A stretch of DNA of 46,412 nt from Mycetocola sp. (GCF_025464835.1 NZ_JAODMP010000052.1:1-46412), one strand, 5' to 3'; positions 24,696 to 37,534 are shown, numbered from the stretch's first letter. Made by a program: numbers and translations. The notes: generated by a model not told the origin, from the sequence alone.

Positions 24696-26750
24696 CTAGT
24701 CCTCGGAGAACGCCCGGAACAATTGCATCGACGTCGGCTCCACGTCGACGGTGTCGCCAGGAACGAACGAGGAGATTTCCGTCAGTGGCGTCTCATCCTC
24801 GCTGTTCCAGAGTAGGTCGTAGCGGACGACCCCGTCGTGATGGGGCAGGGTCACTGTGGTCCCGGATTCGACGCCATGCACGATGAGCAGAATCCTGTTG
24901 AATGCCTCGATCTCAGGGGTGCTCGCAGCCACATACTGCAGGGTGCGGTTCTGGGCGTTGGTCCAGTCGTCGTCGCTCATCATGTGGCCGGATTGGTCGT
25001 ACCAGTCCATCTGGCTCGAGCTCGGCACCACTTCCTCCGGCCGGCCGAACCGTACAGGCCTGAGCGCCGGATTCTCACGTCGCAGCTCGATCAGGCGACG
25101 AGCGTGCGCGTGAAGATTGTGCTGCCACTTGTCGACCGCGAAGCTGAGCCAGGTCAGTTCGGAGTCGTGGCAGTATGCGTTGTTGTTGCCTTGCTGGCTG
25201 CGGCCGTACTCGTCACCTGCGGTGATCATCGGGACCCCTGCCGACATCAGCAGCGTCCCGAGCAGGTTCCGCATCGCCCTGCGGCGGGCGGCGAGGATCG
25301 TTTCGTCTGTGGTCGGCCCCTCAGCGCCGTGGTTGAACGAACGGTTGTTGTCTGTTCCGTCGCGGTTGGACTCGCCGTTGCCGACGTTGTGCTTCACGTC
25401 GTACGAGACGAGGTCGGCGAGGGTGAACCCGTCGTGTGCTGTCACGAGATTGATGGATGCCAATGGCCCGCGTTCCTCGGAGAACGTGTTCGAGGACCCG
25501 GCCAGCCGCGTGGCGAACCCGCCGATCCCGACCGGCGCGGCGCTCGCCCGCCTCGCATAGTCGACGTCGGAGAGCCAGAAGTTCCGCGCCCGGTCACGGT
25601 AACGGTCGTTCCAGTCGATCCAGCCGGTCTGGAAGTTGCCGGTCTGCCACCCGCCCATGCCGACATCCCACGGTTCGGAGATCATTTTCACCCCGGCGAG
25701 CGCCGGGTCGGAGATGATCTCGGTGAGCAGCGGGTGTTCGGGGGAGTATTCGTGCTTCTCATCACGGCCGAGCGTCACGGCGAGGTCGAACCGGAAACCG
25801 TCGACCTGCACTTCGTTGGCCCAGTACCGCAGAGAGTCCATCACCAGGCGGTGCGCCGCCGGATGAGACGTGTTGAGGCTGTTGCCGCATCCGGTGACGT
25901 CGATGTAATCGCCGTCTTCGGTCTGGCGGTAGTACGCGTCGTTGTCGAGACCCCTCAGGCTCGTGGTTGGCCCGCCCCTGCCCTCCTCGGCCGTGTGGTT
26001 GTAGACCACGTCGAGGATCACCTCGATGCCGGCTTCGTGCAGCAGGCGCACCATGCCCTTGAATTCCCGGAGGATCGCGGCCGGACCCTCTGACTGCGCC
26101 GACCTCGAGGCGTACGGTGCATGCGGTGTGAAGAAGTTGAGGGTGTTGTAGCCCCAGTAGTTGGTCAGCCCCTGCCGGAGAAGGCGCTGCTCGGAGACGA
26201 AGGCATGAACGGGGAGCAGCTCAACCGTGGTGACGCCGAGGTCAGTGAGGTACCCGATGGATGCTTCGTGCGCGAGCCCGGCATAACTGCCGCGCAGCGG
26301 CTCCGGGACGTGCCGGTTGAGCTTGGAAATCCCTTTGGTGTGGGCTTCGTAGATCACCGTCCGGTCGAGGGGCACGGCCGGCTTGGGGACATCTCCCCAG
26401 TCGAAAGCGGTGTCGACGACGGCGGAGCGGTACTGCCCGGCGCTGACGCGGACGAGGCCGCGGGCGTACGGATCGATCAGCAGCTGTGCCGGGTTGAACG
26501 CCGACGTCGGAGACGAAGGACCTGAGGCACGGATTGCGTAACGGGTCCCCACCCGGAGGGTACGGGAACGACCCACCCACACGGAGTCCGGTCCTTTGTG
26601 CATCGGGACCATCCTGGTCATCCAGTTCGGGTCGGTGTCGTCGAAGATCACAAGTTCCATCGACTCGGCGCCCGCCGACCAGACCCTCAACTCTCCGCCG
26701 TGTGACGTGATCCGCACGCCGAGGTCGTGCAGGGGATCGGCTGGGGTCAT
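24696..26750 (-). CDS. glgX: Glycogen debranching enzyme GlgX
   Basis: This 684-residue GH13 isoamylase-type enzyme cleaves alpha-1,6 branches of glycogen trimmed by phosphorylase. It has an N-terminal CBM48 domain (about residues 1-120), the barrel with ILDVVYNHTAEEG, nucleophile Asp in DGFRFDLAVTLG (about 319), Glu in MISEPWDVG (about 357) and Asp in VTAHDGFTLADLVSY, and the GlgX hallmark VKHNVGNGESNRDGTDNN. I chose ATG 26750 because it starts the family sequence. A TACTCT box sits 7 nt upstream and no ribosome binding site is seen, so the mRNA may be leaderless. ybaK follows on the same transcript. Confidence 0.95.
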   Translation of the reverse strand: MTPADPLHDLGVRITSHGGELRVWSAGAESMELVIFDDTDPNWMTRMVPMHKGPDSVWVGRSRTLRVGTRYAIRASGPSSPTSAFNPAQLLIDPYARGLVRVSAGQYRSAVVDTAFDWGDVPKPAVPLDRTVIYEAHTKGISKLNRHVPEPLRGSYAGLAHEASIGYLTDLGVTTVELLPVHAFVSEQRLLRQGLTNYWGYNTLNFFTPHAPYASRSAQSEGPAAILREFKGMVRLLHEAGIEVILDVVYNHTAEEGRGGPTTSLRGLDNDAYYRQTEDGDYIDVTGCGNSLNTSHPAAHRLVMDSLRYWANEVQVDGFRFDLAVTLGRDEKHEYSPEHPLLTEIISDPALAGVKMISEPWDVGMGGWQTGNFQTGWIDWNDRYRDRARNFWLSDVDYARRASAAPVGIGGFATRLAGSSNTFSEERGPLASINLVTAHDGFTLADLVSYDVKHNVGNGESNRDGTDNNRSFNHGAEGPTTDETILAARRRAMRNLLGTLLMSAGVPMITAGDEYGRSQQGNNNAYCHDSELTWLSFAVDKWQHNLHAHARRLIELRRENPALRPVRFGRPEEVVPSSSQMDWYDQSGHMMSDDDWTNAQNRTLQYVAASTPEIEAFNRILLIVHGVESGTTVTLPHHDGVVRYDLLWNSEDETPLTEISSFVPGDTVDVEPTSMQLFRAFSED

Positions 26751-26757
26751 GCGTTCT

Positions 26758-26763
26758 AGAGTA
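26758..26763 (-). promoter_or_regulatory. -10 box, probable leaderless start of glgX
   Basis: Reading the minus strand, TACTCT is followed by 7 nt and the glgX ATG (26750). Confidence 0.45.
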
Positions 26764-26806
26764 GTTTGTGCGCACAGCGTGCGCGTACCGGCGGAAAAGG
26801 AGTGGG

Positions 26807-28027
26807 ATGGTCGTCTATCTCGATCACGCGGCGACGACGCCGATGCTTCCCGACGCGATCCGCGCATACGCAGAAGCGCTCGGTGTCGTGGGGAATCCCG
26901 CCTCCATCCATTCGCAGGGCCAGGCGGCGAAGCGGATGCTTGAGGAAGCGCGGGAGCAGGTCGCCGCGACCCTCGGCTGTGACCCGATCGAAGTCGTCCT
27001 CACGTCCGGGGGAACCGAAGCGGTGAACCTGGCGATCAAAGGCATCTGGTGGTCGCGTAACCGCGGCGGCGCCCGGCCGGTGATCCTCGCCCCTGGCGGC
27101 GAACACCACGCCACCATCGACACGCTGGAGTGGCTGGAGCAGCACGAAGGAGCCGAGGTCGGCTGGTTGCCGCTCGACGACGACGGGCTGGTGCACGCCG
27201 ACGACGTGGAGGCCGCCCTCACCCGCTACGGCGATCGGGTCGCGATGGTGACCCTGCTGTGGGCGAACAACGAGGTGGGCACGATCCAGCCGGTGACGGA
27301 GATCTCGGCGCTCGCCGCCGCGCACGGGGTGCCCGTTCACGTCGACGCCGTCGCCGCGTACGGGTACCTGGACACGAACTTCCGCGCCGTCCGAGACGCA
27401 TCGGGCAGCGTGGGCGGCGCCGGGCTCGTCGCGATGAGTGTCTCCGCGCACAAGATCGGAGGCCCTGTCGGGGTGGGCGCGCTCGTCCTCTCCCGATCAG
27501 CCAGCGTCGAACCGCTGTTGCATGGCGGCGGTCAGCAGCGGCAGGTGCGTTCGGGAACCCAGGATGTCGCCGGTGCTGTCTCCTTCGCGGTGGCCGCCAC
27601 CTTCACCACACGGAATCGCGCCGGAGAAGCCGTCCGCCTTGCCGCGCTCCGGGACCGCCTGATCGACGGCATCCTCACCGCCGTTCCTGCCGCGCGGCTG
27701 AACGGCCTGCCCGGAGACGGCAGGCTCCCGGGGAACGTCCACGTCGCCTTCGCCGGCTGTGAGGGCGACTCCCTGCTGTTTCTGCTCGACATGGCCGGGG
27801 TCTCGGTCTCCACCGGATCCGCGTGCCAGGCGGGCATCCCCGAACCGTCCCACGTACTCCGTGCGATGGGCCGGAGCGAACTCGAGGCTCGCGGCGCCCT
27901 CCGGGTGACGCTCGGGCACACCACGACAGAGGACGACATCGACGCGCTTCTCGCCGCCCTGCCCGGAGCGTACACCCAGGCATCCAGGGCGGGGTTCGCC
28001 GACCGCACGACCACGCTCGGGGCCTGA
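26807..28027 (+). CDS. Cysteine desulfurase (NifS/IscS family)
   Basis: This 406-residue PLP enzyme removes sulfur from cysteine as a protein-bound persulfide. It shows [11 protein letters not shown] at the N-terminus, the EHHA motif in [13 protein letters not shown], the PLP lysine in [12 protein letters not shown] (Lys about 216) and the active-site Cys in [21 protein letters not shown]-type sequence (Cys about 340). I chose ATG 26807 because AAAAGGAG lies 6 nt upstream and the family sequence starts there. mnmA follows 41 nt later, so the likely job is to supply sulfur for tRNA thiolation, possibly also Fe-S clusters. It is divergent from glgX. Confidence 0.93.
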   Translation: MVVYLDHAATTPMLPDAIRAYAEALGVVGNPASIHSQGQAAKRMLEEAREQVAATLGCDPIEVVLTSGGTEAVNLAIKGIWWSRNRGGARPVILAPGGEHHATIDTLEWLEQHEGAEVGWLPLDDDGLVHADDVEAALTRYGDRVAMVTLLWANNEVGTIQPVTEISALAAAHGVPVHVDAVAAYGYLDTNFRAVRDASGSVGGAGLVAMSVSAHKIGGPVGVGALVLSRSASVEPLLHGGGQQRQVRSGTQDVAGAVSFAVAATFTTRNRAGEAVRLAALRDRLIDGILTAVPAARLNGLPGDGRLPGNVHVAFAGCEGDSLLFLLDMAGVSVSTGSACQAGIPEPSHVLRAMGRSELEARGALRVTLGHTTTEDDIDALLAALPGAYTQASRAGFADRTTTLGA

Positions 28028-28056
28028 TCCGCAGACGTTCTCCAGCAAGCGGCGCG

Positions 28057-28062
28057 TACACT
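28057..28062 (+). promoter_or_regulatory. -10 box, probable leaderless start of mnmA
   Basis: TACACT is followed by 6 nt and the mnmA GTG at 28069, with no Shine-Dalgarno sequence. Confidence 0.45.
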
Positions 28063-28068
28063 TCTCGG

Positions 28069-29196
28069 GTGAAGGTTTTAGCAGCAATGTCCGGCGGAGT
28101 CGACTCCGCAGTCGCGGCGGCACGCGCGGTCGAAGCCGGCCACGACGTCGTCGGTGTCCATCTCGCCCTCAGCCGGATGCCCGGCACGCTGCGCACGGGC
28201 AGCCGCGGCTGTTGCACCATCGAGGACTCGATGGACGCGCAGCGGGCCGCCAACATCATCGGGATCCCGTACTACGTGTGGGACTTCTCTGAGCGGTTCA
28301 AGCTCGACGTCGTCGACGACTTCATCGCCGAGTACGCCGCCGGCCGTACCCCCAACCCGTGCATGCGGTGCAACGAGAAGATCAAGTTCGCCGCCCTGCT
28401 CGAGAAGGCCATCGACCTCGGCTTCGACGCGGTCTGCACCGGCCACTACGCGACGATCGTGACGGATCCCGCCGGAAACCGCGAACTGCACCGCGCGAGC
28501 GCCTGGGCCAAGGACCAGAGTTACGTGCTCGGAGTGCTCACGGCCGAGCAGATCGCCCATTCGATGTTCCCGCTCGGCGCGACCCCGTCGAAAGCCGAGG
28601 TGCGTGCCGAAGCCGCTGCCCGCGGATTCAGCGTCGCGAACAAACCGGACAGCCACGACATCTGCTTCATCCCGGACGGAGACACGCGCGGCTGGCTTGC
28701 TGAGCGGGTCGGCGCCGAGAAGGGGGAGATCCTCGACCGGGACGGCTCGGTCGTCGGCTCACACGAGGGTGCTGCCGCCTTCACCGTCGGTCAGAGACGG
28801 GGGCTGAACCTCGGCGTCCCTGACCCGGACGGCCGCCCCCGATTCGTCCTCGAAGTGCGCCCGAAGACCAACCAGGTCGTCGTCGGACCCAAGGAAGCCC
28901 TCGCCATCGCCGAGATCGCCGGGTCCCGGTTCACCTGGGCGGGACTCGCGCCGGAGCATCCCGACGTCGCCTTCGACTGCGACGTGCAGATCCGTGCACA
29001 CGCGGACCCTGTCCCAGCCGTCGCGGTCGTGCAGCCGCACGCCGAGACCGGGGAGCCCGAGTTGATGATCCGGCCAGGGAACCCGCTCGATGGGGTCGCC
29101 CCTGGGCAGACCGCCGTGGTCTACGTCGGCACACGAGTGCTCGGCCAGTGCACCATCGACCGTACCGTGAGCGCCGTCCCGACGCCCGTCTCCTGA
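28069..29196 (+). CDS. mnmA: tRNA-specific 2-thiouridylase MnmA
   Basis: This 375-residue enzyme thiolates uridine 34 of tRNA(Lys, Glu, Gln). The ATP-pyrophosphatase motif [10 protein letters not shown] is near residue 10. The two catalytic cysteines are in [12 protein letters not shown] (about 98) and [10 protein letters not shown] (about 199), and [12 protein letters not shown] follows. The C-terminal beta domain is complete. The open frame begins at 27823, but that part only shadows the desulfurase gene; GTG 28069 begins the family sequence and has TACACT 6 nt upstream without a ribosome binding site. The partner desulfurase lies directly upstream. Confidence 0.95.
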   Translation: MKVLAAMSGGVDSAVAAARAVEAGHDVVGVHLALSRMPGTLRTGSRGCCTIEDSMDAQRAANIIGIPYYVWDFSERFKLDVVDDFIAEYAAGRTPNPCMRCNEKIKFAALLEKAIDLGFDAVCTGHYATIVTDPAGNRELHRASAWAKDQSYVLGVLTAEQIAHSMFPLGATPSKAEVRAEAAARGFSVANKPDSHDICFIPDGDTRGWLAERVGAEKGEILDRDGSVVGSHEGAAAFTVGQRRGLNLGVPDPDGRPRFVLEVRPKTNQVVVGPKEALAIAEIAGSRFTWAGLAPEHPDVAFDCDVQIRAHADPVPAVAVVQPHAETGEPELMIRPGNPLDGVAPGQTAVVYVGTRVLGQCTIDRTVSAVPTPVS

Positions 29197-29276
29197 CGCA
29201 GGAACAGGCCGGGCAGCGCCTGAGGCGTGGTGGGCTCGCCGCGCGCCACCCCCTCACCGGCGTCGGTGGCAGTCCC

Positions 29277-31601
<2,325 letters not shown>

Positions 31602-31631
31602 CGCCAGCTGCAGATCCGGCGAGATACCAGA

Positions 31632-31676
31632 AACGGCTCCCAGAACTGGCGTTGCGCCAGATCAGGGAGCCGTTTT
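31632..31676. terminator. Two-tier hairpin terminator shared by ligA and the acyl-CoA ligase
   Basis: AACGGCTCCC (31632-31641) pairs with GGGAGCCGTT (31665-31674), enclosing CTGGCG/CGCCAG. It ends in TTTT on the plus strand and begins with AAA, so it can serve both directions. Confidence 0.8.
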
Positions 31677-31695
31677 AGGTGTCTCGCGGCCGTAA

Positions 31696-33411
31696 TCAGC
31701 GCAGGATGTCGCCCTGGCGTCCGGTTTCTTTCTGCAGGAGGATGTCTCGCACCTGCTTGCGGAGGACCTTGCCGATGAGCGACTTCGGGAGCTCGTCGAT
31801 AGCGACGATACGACGCGGAACCTTGTACGGCGTGAGGTTGTCGCGCGCGAACTGGCGGATGGATTCACGGTCCAGCTTCTCGCCCGGCCGCAGAACGACC
31901 GCGGCAACCACATCCTCCCCGGAATGCGCGCTGGGCATCCCGACAACAGCGACGTCCTGGATGGCGGGGTGCAGGCGCAGGGCGTTCTCCACCTCGGTCG
32001 GCGCGACGTTGAAGCCGCCCGTGATGATGAGTTCCTTGATCCGGTCGACGACGCTGACGTACCCGTCCGCGTCCATCGTCACGATGTCACCGGTGCGGAA
32101 CCAGTTCCCGTCGACGAAGGCAGCGCTCGTCTCCTCCGGTTTGCGGTAATAACCGGAGAACACCTGCGGTCCGCGCACGATCAACTCACCAGGCATGCCC
32201 GGTTCCACATCGACGGATGGGTTCTCCGGGTCCACGACCCGGATCTCGGTCCCGGGGATGGGCAGCCCGACCGTGCCGGGCTTGCGCCGCTCCGATACCG
32301 GGTTGGCCATGAGCACGGGGGAGCATTCGCTGAGGCCGTACCCCTCGATGAGGTAGCCCCCTGTCGCCTCCTCGAACGGAACCACCAGCTCGTGCGGCAG
32401 CGCCATGGCGCCGGTGATCCCGATCTCGAGACCCTGCAGTGAGACGCCCTTTTCTTTCGCTCTGGCCAGCAGTTTCTCCGCGATCGGAGGCACGGCGGGC
32501 AGGAAGGTGGGCGGATGCTTGGCGGCTGCCTTGAGCACGAGGTCCGGGTCGAATTTGGGGAACAACACGAGGCGTGCGCCGAGACTCATGGCGAAGGTCA
32601 GGCACAGCGTCAGCCCGTACGCGTGGAACATCGGTAGCACGGCGTAGATCGTGCACCCCGCGTGGGTGATGGTCGGCGTCCATGCCCGCGCCTGCACGGC
32701 GTTGGCCAGCAGATTGGCATGGGTGAGCACGGCACCCTTCGGCATGCCTGTCGTTCCCGAGGTGTACTGCAGAATCGCGACATCCGTCGACTCGGGGCGG
32801 GGGTGGGTCGGCTCGATCGTGCGTGAGGCGCTCAGCGTGGCCCAGCTGATCGTGTCCTTCGTGCCCGCGGTGAGTGCGGCGCGTGACTCGCGAGCTTTCG
32901 CCACCGGCAACCGGAGCGCCAGACGCGTCCGCAAGGGCATCGACCGGGTGATGTTGACCGCGACCAGCGACGTCACGGCGATGTCGCCGGGGAAATCCTG
33001 AACAGTGGCGACGACCTTGTCCCAGACGATCGCCACCTTGGCCTGGTGGTCTTCGAACTGGTGCCGGAGTTCCCGCGGGGTGTACAGCGGGTTGTGCTCG
33101 ACCACGATCGCGCCGAGGCGGAGGATGGCGTAGAAGGCGACGATGTGTTCCGGGCAGTTCGGCAGCACGACGGCGACCGGGTCGCCCTTCTTCACGCCGA
33201 GCGAACGCAGGCCCTCAGCGACACGGTTGATGGCGTGCTGTAGCTGGCGGTATGTGGTGGTCACCCCGAAGAACTCCAGTGCGACAAGCGAAGGGTTCGA
33301 CTCAGCGGATGCGTCGACCAGGTTGCCGAGGCATCCGTTCTGCTCCGGGATGTCGTGCGGAACATCCGGTGCGTAGTTGGCCAGCCAGGGACGCAAGGAG
33401 GTATCGGTCAC
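31696..33411 (-). CDS. Long-chain fatty acid-CoA ligase (FadD-like)
   Basis: This 571-residue adenylate-forming enzyme activates fatty acids to acyl-CoA using ATP. The ANL-superfamily motifs are in order: YTSGTTGMPKGA (P-loop-like, about residue 219), the GYGLSECSPV block, WFRTGDIVTMD, and the C-terminal hinge DRIKELIITGGFNVAPTEVE, with the final catalytic Lys in SLIGKVLRKQ. No signal peptide or extra domain is present. I chose GTG 33411 because TACAGT lies 7 nt upstream and the family sequence follows; a GGAAGA just before GTG could alternatively serve as a ribosome binding site. The chain-length preference cannot be read. Confidence 0.9.
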   Translation of the reverse strand: MTDTSLRPWLANYAPDVPHDIPEQNGCLGNLVDASAESNPSLVALEFFGVTTTYRQLQHAINRVAEGLRSLGVKKGDPVAVVLPNCPEHIVAFYAILRLGAIVVEHNPLYTPRELRHQFEDHQAKVAIVWDKVVATVQDFPGDIAVTSLVAVNITRSMPLRTRLALRLPVAKARESRAALTAGTKDTISWATLSASRTIEPTHPRPESTDVAILQYTSGTTGMPKGAVLTHANLLANAVQARAWTPTITHAGCTIYAVLPMFHAYGLTLCLTFAMSLGARLVLFPKFDPDLVLKAAAKHPPTFLPAVPPIAEKLLARAKEKGVSLQGLEIGITGAMALPHELVVPFEEATGGYLIEGYGLSECSPVLMANPVSERRKPGTVGLPIPGTEIRVVDPENPSVDVEPGMPGELIVRGPQVFSGYYRKPEETSAAFVDGNWFRTGDIVTMDADGYVSVVDRIKELIITGGFNVAPTEVENALRLHPAIQDVAVVGMPSAHSGEDVVAAVVLRPGEKLDRESIRQFARDNLTPYKVPRRIVAIDELPKSLIGKVLRKQVRDILLQKETGRQGDILR

Positions 33412-33418
33412 TCTTCCA

Positions 33419-33424
33419 ACTGTA
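33419..33424 (-). promoter_or_regulatory. -10 box, probable leaderless start of the acyl-CoA ligase gene
   Basis: Reading the minus strand, TACAGT is followed by 7 nt and the GTG at 33411. Confidence 0.4.
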
Positions 33425-33457
33425 CCGGCGGGAGAGTCGGCTGTTGCGAGCGCCCAA

Positions 33458-33463
33458 TACAAT
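33458..33463 (+). promoter_or_regulatory. -10 box of the gatCAB operon
   Basis: TACAAT lies 35 nt before the gatC ATG, giving a leader of about 28 nt that contains the GGAG site. No clear -35 was seen. It is back to back with the acyl-CoA ligase promoter. Confidence 0.5.
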
Positions 33464-33497
33464 GGACGCACACCCCAGTACTTACCGACGGAGTCCC

Positions 33498-33797
33498 ATG
33501 TCTGAAATTTCTGAGGAGCAGGTGGCGCATCTGGCGAACCTCGCCCGCATTGCCCTCACTCCCCAAGAGATCTCGAGTCTCACCACCGAACTCGACCAGA
33601 TCGTCGACAGCATCGCCAAGGTGCAGCAGGTTGCAACCCCGGACGTTCCGGCGACCAGTCACCCTGTGCCGCTGTCGAACGTGTTCCGCCCAGACGTGGT
33701 CGGCGAGACGCTCACCATCGAACAGGCGCTTCAGAACGCCCCAGAGCACGACGACAACCGATTCAGGGTCTCTGCGATCCTGGGCGAGGAGCAGTAG
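33498..33797 (+). CDS. gatC: Asp/Glu-tRNA amidotransferase subunit C
   Basis: This 99-residue protein is GatC, the small subunit that wraps around GatA and stabilises the GatCAB complex. It has the family N-terminus ([18 protein letters not shown]), [15 protein letters not shown] and the C-terminal [10 protein letters not shown] and HDDNRFRV blocks. The complex converts Glu-tRNA(Gln) and/or Asp-tRNA(Asn) to the amide form. ATG 33498 has GGAG 4 nt upstream; the longer frame shadows the opposite gene. The stop overlaps the gatA GTG by 1 nt. Confidence 0.95.
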   Translation: MSEISEEQVAHLANLARIALTPQEISSLTTELDQIVDSIAKVQQVATPDVPATSHPVPLSNVFRPDVVGETLTIEQALQNAPEHDDNRFRVSAILGEEQ

Positions 33798-35308
33798 TGA
33801 GCGACATCATCCGACTGACCGCCGCCGGCCTGGCGGAGAAACTGCAGACTCGTGAGATCAGCGCCGTCGAAGCCACCCAGGCGCACCTGGATCGGATCGA
33901 TGCCGTCGACCACGACGTGCACGCCTTCCTCCATGTCTCAAACCATGCTCTCGACGCAGCTCGTCGCATCGACGATCGCCGCACAGCAGGTGAGGAGCTC
34001 GGCCCGCTGGCCGGCGTCCCGCTGGCCGTGAAGGACGTCCTCGTCACCACCGACATGCCTTCTACCTCCGGCAGCAGGATCCTCGAAGGTTACATGTCGC
34101 CGTTCGACGCCACAGTGGTGAAGCGGGCGCGTGAAGCCGGACTCATCCCGATCGGCAAGACCAACATGGATGAGTTCGCCATGGGGTCGTCGACCGAGCA
34201 CTCGGCATACGGGCCGACCCGCAACCCGTGGGACCTGGGCCGGATCCCCGGCGGATCCGGTGGAGGGTCTGCGGCGGCGGTCGCGGCATTCGAAGCGCCC
34301 CTCGCACTCGGCAGCGACACCGGTGGATCCATCCGGCAGCCTGCGCACGTCACCGGCACGGTCGGCGTGAAGCCTACCTACGGGGCCGTCAGCCGCTACG
34401 GCGCCATCGCTCTCGCCTCCAGCCTCGACCAGGTCGGACCGGTCACCCGGACCGTCCTCGACGCCGGGCTGCTGCAGGACGTCATCGGCGGGCACGACCC
34501 GTTCGACTCCACTTCGCTCACCGATGCCTGGCCGTCGATGGCCGAGGCCGCCAGGGATGGCGCCCGCGGTGACGTGCTCAAGGGACTCCGGGTCGGCGTC
34601 GTGAAAGAGCTCTCCGGCGAAGGCTTCCAGGCCGGCGTGCAGAGCCGTTTCGATGAGACCGTCGCCCTCCTCACGAAGCAGGGAGCCGAGGTCGTCGAGG
34701 TCAGGGCACCGCACTTCGAGTACGCCGTCTCCGCTTACTACCTGATCCTCCCGGCCGAGGCCTCCTCCAACCTGGCCAAGTTCGATTCCGTCCGATTCGG
34801 CATGCGGGTGCAGCCGGACGGAGGCGGCACCGTCGAACAGGTCATGGCGGCGACACGTGAACTCGGATTCGGCCCTGAGGTGAAGCGACGGATCATCCTC
34901 GGTACCTACGCCCTCAGCGCCGGCTACTACGACGCTTACTACGGCAGCGCACAGAAGGTTCGCACGCTCATCCAGCGTGACTTCGACGCCGCTTTCGCTC
35001 AGGTCGACGTGCTCATCAGCCCGAGCGCACCCACCACGGCGTTCAAATTCGGTGAGAAGCTCAAGGACCCGATGGCGATGTACCTCAACGACGTCGCCAC
35101 CATTCCCGCGAACCTCGCCGGAGTCCCCGGCATCAGCGTCCCGATCGGGCTCGCCCCCGAAGACGGCCTGCCGGTCGGCATCCAGATCATGGCACCGGTG
35201 CGCGAAGACGCCCGGCTCTACCGCGTCGGCGCGGCAATCGAAGCTCTGCTCGAGCAACAGTGGGGTCACACGCTGATCTCGCAGGCTCCAGCACTGGGAG
35301 GCAAATAA
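33797..35308 (+). CDS. gatA: Asp/Glu-tRNA amidotransferase subunit A
   Basis: This 503-residue amidase-signature protein hydrolyses glutamine and feeds ammonia to GatB. The Ser-cisSer-Lys triad is visible: Lys in LAVKDVLV (about 79), cis-Ser in [13 protein letters not shown] (about 154) and nucleophile Ser in [10 protein letters not shown] (about 178). The C-terminal [11 protein letters not shown] block is present. It overlaps gatC and gatB by 1 nt each (TAGTG and TAATG), so the three subunits are made by coupled translation. Confidence 0.96.
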   Translation: MSDIIRLTAAGLAEKLQTREISAVEATQAHLDRIDAVDHDVHAFLHVSNHALDAARRIDDRRTAGEELGPLAGVPLAVKDVLVTTDMPSTSGSRILEGYMSPFDATVVKRAREAGLIPIGKTNMDEFAMGSSTEHSAYGPTRNPWDLGRIPGGSGGGSAAAVAAFEAPLALGSDTGGSIRQPAHVTGTVGVKPTYGAVSRYGAIALASSLDQVGPVTRTVLDAGLLQDVIGGHDPFDSTSLTDAWPSMAEAARDGARGDVLKGLRVGVVKELSGEGFQAGVQSRFDETVALLTKQGAEVVEVRAPHFEYAVSAYYLILPAEASSNLAKFDSVRFGMRVQPDGGGTVEQVMAATRELGFGPEVKRRIILGTYALSAGYYDAYYGSAQKVRTLIQRDFDAAFAQVDVLISPSAPTTAFKFGEKLKDPMAMYLNDVATIPANLAGVPGISVPIGLAPEDGLPVGIQIMAPVREDARLYRVGAAIEALLEQQWGHTLISQAPALGGK

Positions 35309-36822
35309 TGGCTAAAGACGCCCTGATGGACTACGACAAGGCCCTCGAACTGTTCGAGCCGGTGCTCGGTTTCGAGGTCCACGTCGAACTCAACACGAAG
35401 ACCAAGATGTTCTCGCACGCCCCGAACGACTTCGGGTCGGATGCCAACACGAACGTCACGCCGGTGTGCCTTGGCCTGCCCGGTGCGCTGCCCGTGGTCA
35501 ACGAGCAGGCCGTGCGGTACTCGATCAGCCTGGGCCTTGCCCTCGGCTGTTCGATCGCTCCGTCATCCCGCTTCGCGCGCAAAAACTATTTCTACCCGGA
35601 CCTGGCGAAGAACTACCAGATCTCGCAGTACGACGAACCGATCGCGTTCGGTGGTTCCGTCGACGTCGAGCTGCCCAACGGCCGTCTCGTGACCGTGTCG
35701 ATCGAACGCGCCCACATGGAAGAGGATGCGGGCAAGCTGACCCACGTCGGCGGCTCAACCGGCCGGATCCAGGGCGCCGAATACTCACTCGTGGACTACA
35801 ACCGTGCCGGCGTTCCCCTCGTCGAGATCGTCACCGACATCATCTACGGCGCCGAAGCGGATGCCCCTGAGCTCGCGAAAGCGTACGTCTCGACCATCCG
35901 CGACATCGTGGTCTCTCTCGGGATCTCCGACGCGAAGATGGAACGCGGAAACCTGCGCTGCGACGCGAACATCTCCCTCCGCCCACGCACACCTGAGGGT
36001 CAGCCGCCCGCGCCGCTCGGAACCCGGACCGAGACCAAGAATGTGAACTCATTGCGGTCGGTCGAGCGCGCCATCCGTTACGAGATCCAGCGACAGGCGG
36101 CGATCCTCGCCGACGGCGGCACGATCATCCAGGAGACACGGCACTGGCACGAGGACACCGGCCGCACGAGTGCGGGACGGCCCAAGAGCGACGCGGACGA
36201 CTACCGGTACTTCCCGGAACCGGACCTGCTTCCGGTTCAGCCGAGCGCTGAACTCATCGAGGAACTCCGCGCGGCTCTGCCGGAGCCGCCCGCTGAACGT
36301 CGGCGCCGGCTGAAGGCCGAGTGGGGTTTCACCGACCTCGAGTTCCAGGACGTCGTCAACGGCGGGCTCCTCGTCGAGATCACCGAAACGGTCGCCGCCG
36401 GTGCGTCGCCCGCCGCGGCCCGCAAGTGGTGGACGGGGGAGATCAGCCGGATCGCGAACCTGAACGGCGTCGAGGCATCCGCCCTCGTCTCAGCACAGGA
36501 CGTGGCTGCGGTCGCTGCGCTCGTTGAGGCGGGCACCCTTAACGACAAGCTCGCGCGACAGGTCCTCGAAGGCGTCATCGCCGGTGAGGGCTCCCCGCAG
36601 GAGGTCGTCGATTCCCGCGGGCTCGCTGTGGTGTCAGATGACGGCGCGCTTATCGCCGCGATCGACGACGCTCTCGCCTCCCAGCCTGACGTCCTCGCGA
36701 AGATCCGCGACGGCAAGGTGCAGGCAGCCGGCGCCGTCATCGGTGCCGTGATGAAGGCCATGCGAGGCCAGGCAGACGCCGCACGGGTGCGCGAACTCGT
36801 GCTCGAGCGCGCCGCCGGCTGA
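35308..36822 (+). CDS. gatB: Asp/Glu-tRNA amidotransferase subunit B
   Basis: This 504-residue subunit carries the kinase-like site that activates the misacylated amino acid, plus the tRNA-binding tail. Signature blocks are [66 protein letters not shown] and the [11 protein letters not shown] region. The C-terminal YqeY/tail domain (from about residue 355) is complete. ATG 35308 has GGGAGG upstream and overlaps the gatA stop. The operon ends at a strong terminator (36828-36878). Confidence 0.96.
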   Translation: MAKDALMDYDKALELFEPVLGFEVHVELNTKTKMFSHAPNDFGSDANTNVTPVCLGLPGALPVVNEQAVRYSISLGLALGCSIAPSSRFARKNYFYPDLAKNYQISQYDEPIAFGGSVDVELPNGRLVTVSIERAHMEEDAGKLTHVGGSTGRIQGAEYSLVDYNRAGVPLVEIVTDIIYGAEADAPELAKAYVSTIRDIVVSLGISDAKMERGNLRCDANISLRPRTPEGQPPAPLGTRTETKNVNSLRSVERAIRYEIQRQAAILADGGTIIQETRHWHEDTGRTSAGRPKSDADDYRYFPEPDLLPVQPSAELIEELRAALPEPPAERRRRLKAEWGFTDLEFQDVVNGGLLVEITETVAAGASPAAARKWWTGEISRIANLNGVEASALVSAQDVAAVAALVEAGTLNDKLARQVLEGVIAGEGSPQEVVDSRGLAVVSDDGALIAAIDDALASQPDVLAKIRDGKVQAAGAVIGAVMKAMRGQADAARVRELVLERAAG

Positions 36823-36827
36823 CCATC

Positions 36828-36878
36828 CGGCAGGGGTGATTGCCGGTGTTCGCGCCGGGAATCACCCCTGCCGTTTTT
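36828..36878 (+). terminator. Intrinsic terminator of gatCAB
   Basis: A perfect 14-bp stem (36828-36841 with 36860-36873), an 18-nt GC-rich loop that can pair further, and then TTTTT. It begins 6 nt after the gatB stop. Confidence 0.9.
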
Positions 36879-36928
36879 CTCGCAGGAGGCTGCCAGCCTG
36901 CAGTCTTCTCCGGTGATTTTTTCGGGCG

Positions 36929-36934
36929 TACGAT
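36929..36934 (+). promoter_or_regulatory. -10 box, probable leaderless start
   Basis: TACGAT is followed by 6 nt and the ATG at 36941. No Shine-Dalgarno sequence is present. Confidence 0.5.
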
Positions 36935-36940
36935 GCTCCC

Positions 36941-37534
36941 ATGCTGGTCGAGGGCTCGATTCGCTGGCAGATCACCGAGGACTGTCCCAGAGATCTGTTG
37001 CTCGCGCTTGCCCTCCGAGAACTTGGCGAGCTCAGCGCCATCTGCGAAGAGCAGATCCCGCCGGCCGCCCCGCCGCTGGACCCGGTCGACCTGCGCGGCA
37101 TCGACACGGAGGCACTGGCAGCCCAATGGCGCGGCTGGTGGGCCGGCATCGTGCGACGAGCCACCCGCCCGTTCATCAGCCAGGTCAGACCCCCGCACTT
37201 CGAAGTCTTCGATCGTGCCCTCGAACTCCAGGAGCTCGTCTACAACTGCTACGACCAGGCGATGACATGGGTCGAGGACCGCCACGCCGAGTACCTCCGC
37301 ACAGTCGCCGCACGGGATCACCCCCTCGCCGACGCCTATGAACTCGTCCAGCGGCGGCAATTCGAACTGCGACGTCAAAGCGGCTCGTTCCGCCTGGACT
37401 TCGAAGTGCTTCCGGTGCGCGGTTCAGGGGCGTGGGTCGTCGCACCGGACACCGTGGTCATCAGCAAGGCGCTCCGCGACGACCCGGTGGCGTTCCGGGA
37501 GTGGCTGAAACCCGTCGTCGTCGCCCTCGTTTGA
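36941..37534 (+). CDS. Protein of unknown function, 197 residues
   Basis: I do not recognise this family. The protein is soluble, rich in Arg, Glu and Trp (WRGWWAGIVRR near residue 65), with predicted alternating helix and strand and no signal peptide, membrane segment or Cys pair motif. The last third (FRLDFEVLPVRGSGAWVVAPDTVVIS) looks like beta strands and ends in a helix. It is bounded by the gatCAB terminator and the 60-bp repeats at 37551, so it is transcribed alone. Its -10 box (36929) and ATG suggest a leaderless mRNA. Codon use is like its neighbours, so recent transfer is not indicated. Confidence 0.75.
   Translation: MLVEGSIRWQITEDCPRDLLLALALRELGELSAICEEQIPPAAPPLDPVDLRGIDTEALAAQWRGWWAGIVRRATRPFISQVRPPHFEVFDRALELQELVYNCYDQAMTWVEDRHAEYLRTVAARDHPLADAYELVQRRQFELRRQSGSFRLDFEVLPVRGSGAWVVAPDTVVISKALRDDPVAFREWLKPVVVALV

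Noticed and set aside
24837-26093. 418-codon open frame antisense to glgX
   Set aside because: Shadow frame without domain signal; glgX is complete on the minus strand.
17151-26750. Glycogen cluster as a specialised polysaccharide or capsule biosynthesis locus
   Set aside because: All members (glgE, glgB, glgP, glgX) are standard glycogen enzymes of actinobacteria; no export or sugar-nucleotide genes are present.
27823-28068. Long N-terminal extension of MnmA fused to the desulfurase region
   Set aside because: The extension lies in another frame of the desulfurase gene. The conserved MnmA sequence starts at GTG 28069.
33938-35269. 443-codon open frame antisense to gatA
   Set aside because: Shadow frame; gatA is complete and overlaps gatC and gatB in a coupled operon.
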